DNA of 64,000 nucleotides from Blastocatellia bacterium. GTDB lineage: Bacteria > Acidobacteriota > Blastocatellia > Pyrinomonadales > Pyrinomonadaceae. The translations under genes and the position numbers were made by a program. Below, piece after piece: positions 60,004 through 64,000 of the stretch (position 1 is the stretch's first letter; every line of letters begins with the position of its first letter). The notes under the pieces are model-generated. The model ran no database searches, was not told the DNA's origin, and saw only the letters and a list, made by a program, of their open reading frames with translations. The stretch covers positions 634,320 to 698,319 of the forward strand of contig PMSM01000006.1 of NCBI GenBank assembly GCA_003168335.1, written 5' to 3'.

Positions 60004-61869
60004 ATGCCGGCTGGAAAAACATCGCTCTACTACCTCTTCGTTCTGCTGCTTTTGCTACCTGGCACAGGCTCAACTGTCATGGCGGCCGAGCGGTGGTCCA
60101 CAAAACTCGATGGCAAGGTGCGCTTCTATCAATCGACTGAGCTGGGCGTGCTGATCGTCGGCACTGAGAAGTCTCTGTATGCCGTGGACGGAGAGACCGG
60201 CGACGTGATGTGGCGGCGCAAGAACGTTAAGCTCGATGAAACTGATGTCGCGCCGGTGCCCGGCACCGACATCGTGCTGCTGAATCTTGAATCCGGCAGC
60301 AAGACGCGCGTCGAAGCCCTCGACGTGATGACCGGCTCTCCCCTTTGGCGCAGCGACAAAGTACGCGGCGCCGTGATGCAGATGGCACTGGATCAGAATG
60401 CCAACCTGCTGGCCGTCGTCCTGGTCCGCGATGCGCGCGGGAAAGCTAAACAGGGATTCAAGCGCAAGCCAGTTATTCACGTCTTTGACATCACCAATGG
60501 CGAAGAGCTTTGGAAACGCGAACTCGAAAGCGAAGTCGAGATGATGCCGGCGCGCTGGAACGACAACGACGAAGTTCCTTACACCCTCGACAACTATCGC
60601 CCGCCGGTCTTTCTCGACAATCGCCTTTATGTTTTCTATGAGGGATTGACCTCACTTGACGCGCACACCGGACGTGATCGCGAGCGAGACAAGTTCCGGG
60701 TGAACGAAGAAGGGTTGGCGCTGACTGAGGCCGATCCGGTTGCGGACGAACGCAATGTCTACACTTCAGGACGCGGAAAAGTGCGCGCCATCTCGCGCCT
60801 GGACGGCGATGAAGTTTGGTCAGCAAAAGATCTCGGCTCAGTACCCGAGATGATTCTGACTCGCGAAGTCTTGTACGCACGCACGGGCGGTCAATTCGCG
60901 CGTCTGGAAGACGGTGAAACAATTGAGCGCGGGCCTTACGGAATCAGCGCCATCGATCTCGAAAAAGGAAAAGTTCTCTGGCGCTACAAAGGAGCCGACA
61001 AAGGAATTACCAACGTGGTGATGCCCGATGCCGGCACGCTGGTCGTGGCTGATCGTGACGACCTGATGGTCATTGACGCGCGGACCGGAAAGCGGCGCAC
61101 GAAGATTTCGCATCAAGTGGAAAAGGCTGCCTTTGTGCTGTTGAATGAACGCGGCGAAGCGGTCGTGGGCGGCAAGAACGAAATCGCTGCGTTTGATTTG
61201 GTCAGCGGCCGCAATACCTGGCGTTCGCGCCACAACCCGCCGGGGCGTGGTCTGCTGCGAACGGTGGCGGCAATCTCTGCCCGGGCGGCGGCGCTCTATT
61301 TCCGCTATGGCAGCGCCGCCTCGTCTGCTTTTCGCGGGGTGCAATTGCTCAACACTTTGAACGGACTGCGCACGGGTCTGACTTTGCACGAGGCGCTGCC
61401 AAGTCTGACCACGCTGGCTGCCAACAAAGCGAGCGAATACGCTCGAAACCGGGCCGGCGAATATGCGCGCGAGCGGATCTCAACTTTCGGAATCCTGGCG
61501 CGCGCACGCGAGTTATCCGGGTCACGCCCGCGGGTCGCTGTGCCTCAGCCAGCAATTGACGCGCGCTCGGCAGATGTCGAAGATCGACTGCTCGACAAAC
61601 TCGATCCCGCGCATCAGCTAGAGCGTCTGTCACGTTTCCTATTGCGCACGCGCCGGTTGGCAGCGCTGCGCGGGGAGTGGATGTACTTTTATACGGACCT
61701 CGGGCGTGGCAATGGTTTGGCCGGCGTTAACGTCAACACGGGAGCAACTGAGCGCTCAATCCGCATGAGCGCGCCGGACAGTCGTTTCCTGAGCGACGAA
61801 TTATTTCAATTGCTTTTTGTCTCGCAGGATAACCGCATGCTCGCGTATGCTCTGAACGGTCAGGATTGA
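60004..61869 (+). CDS. Secreted PQQ-like beta-propeller protein
   Basis: A signal peptide (hydrophobic residues 9-22, GSTVMAAE) is followed by a repeat domain in which each blade has a TGxxxW motif: VDGETGDVMWRRK, LDVMTGSPLWRSD, FDITNGEELWKRE, IDLEKGKVLWRYK, FDLVSGRNTWRSR. This is the BamB/quinoprotein propeller fold, without the residues needed to bind PQQ, so a scaffold role is likely. Residues 430-550 are an unusual Arg/Ala-rich helical insertion (NKASEYARNRAGEYARERIS), after which a last blade closes the ring. Location is periplasmic or outer membrane. Confidence 0.83.
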   Translation: MPAGKTSLYYLFVLLLLLPGTGSTVMAAERWSTKLDGKVRFYQSTELGVLIVGTEKSLYAVDGETGDVMWRRKNVKLDETDVAPVPGTDIVLLNLESGSKTRVEALDVMTGSPLWRSDKVRGAVMQMALDQNANLLAVVLVRDARGKAKQGFKRKPVIHVFDITNGEELWKRELESEVEMMPARWNDNDEVPYTLDNYRPPVFLDNRLYVFYEGLTSLDAHTGRDRERDKFRVNEEGLALTEADPVADERNVYTSGRGKVRAISRLDGDEVWSAKDLGSVPEMILTREVLYARTGGQFARLEDGETIERGPYGISAIDLEKGKVLWRYKGADKGITNVVMPDAGTLVVADRDDLMVIDARTGKRRTKISHQVEKAAFVLLNERGEAVVGGKNEIAAFDLVSGRNTWRSRHNPPGRGLLRTVAAISARAAALYFRYGSAASSAFRGVQLLNTLNGLRTGLTLHEALPSLTTLAANKASEYARNRAGEYARERISTFGILARARELSGSRPRVAVPQPAIDARSADVEDRLLDKLDPAHQLERLSRFLLRTRRLAALRGEWMYFYTDLGRGNGLAGVNVNTGATERSIRMSAPDSRFLSDELFQLLFVSQDNRMLAYALNGQD

Positions 61870-61930
61870 GTGCAGTGTCGCGATTTCAAAGATGTTTAGT
61901 CAAACCAGGAACTTAAGGAGAGAAAAGATC

Positions 61931-62482
61931 ATGACCGGAAAAAGTACTTTGCTTCCAATGGTTCTTCTCATGACACTCGGTTTCTGTGGCAAGGTGCTCG
62001 CTCAACAACCGGCGGTTCATTCGATCCAGAGCGTTGCGAACCAGACAGTGACTGTCGCCGGCTCGTTGACAGACGGCGTCAAGCTTAAAAGTCTGGCCTG
62101 GGCTTCAATGAGTTCAAACGCTTGTTTCCCCGCGACGCAAAACGCGAAGTTCACGGGGAATCACGTCTTTTTTCTGACCGACCTGCCGCCGCATTCGATC
62201 ATGACCATTACGGTCAAGCCCGGGAACGCCAGTACAAACTTGAGTATCTACGGCTATCAGATCGCGCCGAACAGAATAGTTCTGCCGGAAGACCTGCGAT
62301 CCTGTGTGAGCTGCGAAGCCGACCATAAATGGGATTATCCGAAGCGCGGTCAAACTCAAACAAGTGCGCGAACGATCCGGTTCAATGCGATTGGAAACTC
62401 GTACAAAGTCTTTATTGGGATCGCCGGCGCAAACGGTTTGACTGAAGGCGATTTCACTTTGGAAGTCAGCTTGAAACAATAA
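61931..62482 (+). CDS. Secreted protein of unknown function
   Basis: The ATG at 61931 has AAGGAGAG about nine bases upstream and begins a clear signal peptide ([19 protein letters not shown]). The mature part of about 160 residues is beta-rich with Cys in NACFPATQN and [16 protein letters not shown]. It may be a small beta-sandwich of the kind found in secreted pre-peptidase C-terminal domains (TFSLEV-like ending [11 protein letters not shown]). I do not recognise it further. It lies 60 bases after the propeller gene and could be its partner. Confidence 0.7.
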   Translation: MTGKSTLLPMVLLMTLGFCGKVLAQQPAVHSIQSVANQTVTVAGSLTDGVKLKSLAWASMSSNACFPATQNAKFTGNHVFFLTDLPPHSIMTITVKPGNASTNLSIYGYQIAPNRIVLPEDLRSCVSCEADHKWDYPKRGQTQTSARTIRFNAIGNSYKVFIGIAGANGLTEGDFTLEVSLKQ

Positions 62483-62534
62483 CACCAGAGAAATTGTCAT
62501 TGCCTCGGCTTGCGCCGGAGGCCCGGGACTGCCT

Positions 62535-62930
62535 TTGAAACGAATCACCAAACCACAACACCCTGATCAGGGCGAGAAGCAGATCGAACGCGTGCGACGC
62601 ATTTGCCTGGCGCTGCCTGGCGCTACGGAAAAACTCTCGCATGGCGAACCCACCTTCTTCGTTAAGAAGGTATTTGCAATGTGCTCAAACAACCATCACC
62701 ACGATGGGCACATTGCGGTAGTGATACCCGCGGCAATCGGCATCCAGGAGATGCTGATCAAAACTTCTCCAAAGAAGTTCTACCGGCCGCCTTACGTCGG
62801 AGTCAGCGGCTGGGTGGGCATCGAGCTGAATCGCGTCAGCGACAAAGAACTGGCTTTTCATATCAATGAAGCCTGGCGACTGATCGCGCCAAAGAAATTA
62901 CAGGACGAGTGGGCGGCAGCGGCAGAATGA
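62535..62930 (+). CDS. MmcQ/YjbR family protein
   Basis: The protein matches the family across its 131 residues: [20 protein letters not shown] near the start, [35 protein letters not shown] in the centre, and [18 protein letters not shown] at the end. The fold is a CyaY-like DNA-binding type by structural comparison; function is not established. The start is TTG, placed 15 residues before the conserved helix; no better codon is available. Confidence 0.85.
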   Translation: MKRITKPQHPDQGEKQIERVRRICLALPGATEKLSHGEPTFFVKKVFAMCSNNHHHDGHIAVVIPAAIGIQEMLIKTSPKKFYRPPYVGVSGWVGIELNRVSDKELAFHINEAWRLIAPKKLQDEWAAAAE

Positions 62931-63121
62931 GATCAGTACCACCTGCGTGGTGACGATTCGGGACCCTGAAGGCGTCAGATTCGCGCTCTATGCTCAGTGC
63001 GGACAAGATGTCCACGTCCTCACATTTCTTTTTGAAACGAAACCCCTCTCGTGTTCGTTAGAGCAGCCAAGATCCTTCGATACTAAGCGGACTGCTTGAG
63101 TCGCTGCAGGAGAAAGCCGGA

Positions 63122-64000
63122 ATGAAACGAAGAGCACTATTCAGCCTGATTGTCTTTAGTTTGCTGCTGCCCGCGGCAGCGTCACGGACACGCCAGTCCA
63201 GCTCGAACGTGGCGGTCCCGTCGGCGGCGGTCACGATTCCATTCGAGATGGTCAACCGGCATATCATCCTGCAGGTTTCGGTCAACAACTCTCGTCCGCT
63301 CTCGTTCGTTCTGGACACCGGCGACAGGTTCGCGATTGTCGATCTGGACCGCGCCAGAGAACTGGGCTTGAAACTCGAAGGACAGGTGCAAATGAGTGGC
63401 GCCGGAGCGGGGACCACGACGGGCTCGCTCGTAAAGAATTCGTCATTTACTATTCAGGGCCTGGAGGGCTTTTCGCAACCCGTTAACATGGCTTTGCCGG
63501 TCAAGAGAATGGCGTCGCGGCTGGGGCAGGACTTTGACGGAATAATCGGCAGCGAATTCATCAAAGAGTTTGTGGTCGAAATCGACTATCAGGCAAAACT
63601 GATCAGGCTTCACGACAAAACTGCGTTTAGTTATTCGGGGCCGGGAGAAAGCATTCCCGTCAAACTGAACTCAGCGGGCCACCCAATCATTGAAGGTGAG
63701 GTGACGCCGACTGGAAGCGATCCGGTTAAGGGCAAGTTTGTTCTGGATCTCGGATCCGGCGGAGCCCTGGCGTTGTACAGCCCGTTTGTCATCGAGCATC
63801 ATCTCCTCGGCCCGGCGGTAAAAACCATCAAGGCTCTGGGTGTCGGCGGGGCCGGCGGGGCCGTCACCGGCCAGCTCGGCCGCGTCTCTGAAATGAAGAT
63901 TGGCAGGTTCCGCATCAGCAATCCCATTACTTTGTTCTCGGAAGATAAGCAGGGGGCCCTGGCCAGTTCTGCCATCCTGGGCAACGTCGGCGAGCAAATC
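63122..64000 (+). CDS. Retropepsin-like aspartyl protease family protein, 3'-truncated by window edge
   Basis: The frame opens at an ATG preceded by AGGAG and continues to the end of the window (293 codons seen, no stop). A signal peptide (LFSLIVFSLLLPAAAS) leads into two related half-domains. The first has RPLSFVLDTGDRFAIVDLDR with a DTG active-site motif, the second VKGKFVLDLGSGGALALYSP with DLG in the equivalent place. FDGIIGSEFIKEFVVEIDY is the hydrophobic-hydrophobic-Gly block that supports the first active site. The family is periplasmic or secreted. Loss of Thr in the second motif may weaken or abolish activity there. Confidence 0.82.
   Translation, partial: MKRRALFSLIVFSLLLPAAASRTRQSSSNVAVPSAAVTIPFEMVNRHIILQVSVNNSRPLSFVLDTGDRFAIVDLDRARELGLKLEGQVQMSGAGAGTTTGSLVKNSSFTIQGLEGFSQPVNMALPVKRMASRLGQDFDGIIGSEFIKEFVVEIDYQAKLIRLHDKTAFSYSGPGESIPVKLNSAGHPIIEGEVTPTGSDPVKGKFVLDLGSGGALALYSPFVIEHHLLGPAVKTIKALGVGGAGGAVTGQLGRVSEMKIGRFRISNPITLFSEDKQGALASSAILGNVGEQI

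Noticed and set aside
62931-63000. A fourth REP-like unit starting ATCAGTACC
   Set aside because: Only the first nine or so bases match the unit at 7636; the rest of the palindrome is different, so identity is not supported.

Overview
The window reads as a chromosomal segment of a Gram-negative soil or environmental bacterium with moderately high GC. The mix of gene types (secreted right-handed beta-helix proteins, HYR-domain proteins, SH3 and TPR lipoprotein-like or secreted proteins, PilZ, DUF1990, many small palindromic repeats) is what I would expect from Acidobacteriota, perhaps class Blastocatellia. That placement is an inference from gene content; no rRNA gene is present to test it. 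I see no phage genes, transposases, integrases or CRISPR arrays.

Layout. 1-13.6 kb is a housekeeping region: the end of an M36-type metallopeptidase, an HxlR regulator, an SH3 protein, thioredoxin reductase, a 3-hydroxyacyl-CoA dehydrogenase and an enoyl-CoA hydratase (two beta-oxidation or butanoate steps), a PilZ protein, a PIG3-type quinone oxidoreductase, transketolase with an FGGY sugar kinase, a zinc-ribbon protein and a DUF1990 protein. Its intergenic spaces are rich in short palindromes and inverted repeats. One of these, a REP-like unit, lies in frame inside the transketolase gene.

13.8-26.4 kb is the first surface-glycan block: a GT-C membrane glycosyltransferase, a GT4 and two paralogous GT2 enzymes, an MBOAT O-acyltransferase (AlgI-like) with an AlgJ/AlgX-like partner, an ACP-KASIII-DegT aminotransferase operon, and a two-gene ABC polysaccharide exporter (Wzm/Wzt-like). 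A TPR protein follows.

28-32.2 kb is a tandem array of four secreted beta-helix paralogues with shared promoters and hairpins and clear mosaic structure. 36.2-38.5 kb holds a second, unrelated pair of nearly identical beta-helix paralogues, each with its own intrinsic terminator. Next to them lie a small secreted protein and a 1015-residue HYR-domain surface protein whose 5' leader contains mutually exclusive pairing segments.

32.6-36.2 kb and 42.6-58 kb form the second glycan block: two sulfotransferase-like proteins, a fused ATP sulfurylase/APS kinase that makes PAPS, a second GT-C enzyme, three very large fused glycosyltransferase/methyltransferase proteins, and six free-standing class I and one FkbM-type methyltransferase. 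Taken together the two blocks suggest synthesis, acylation, sulfation, extensive methylation and ABC export of a complex surface polysaccharide.

58-64 kb returns to ordinary genes: tRNA-Ala(GGC), a cation diffusion facilitator, a PQQ-like beta-propeller protein, a small secreted protein, a MmcQ/YjbR protein and a retropepsin-like protease that runs off the end of the window.

The observations I rate highest are the REP-like insertion in transketolase, the run of six unrelated hairpins with one common core at 6.4-6.6 kb, the mosaic beta-helix array, the riboswitch-like leader of the HYR gene, and the sulfation module inside the glycan locus. All repeat coordinates were counted by eye and may be off by one or two bases.
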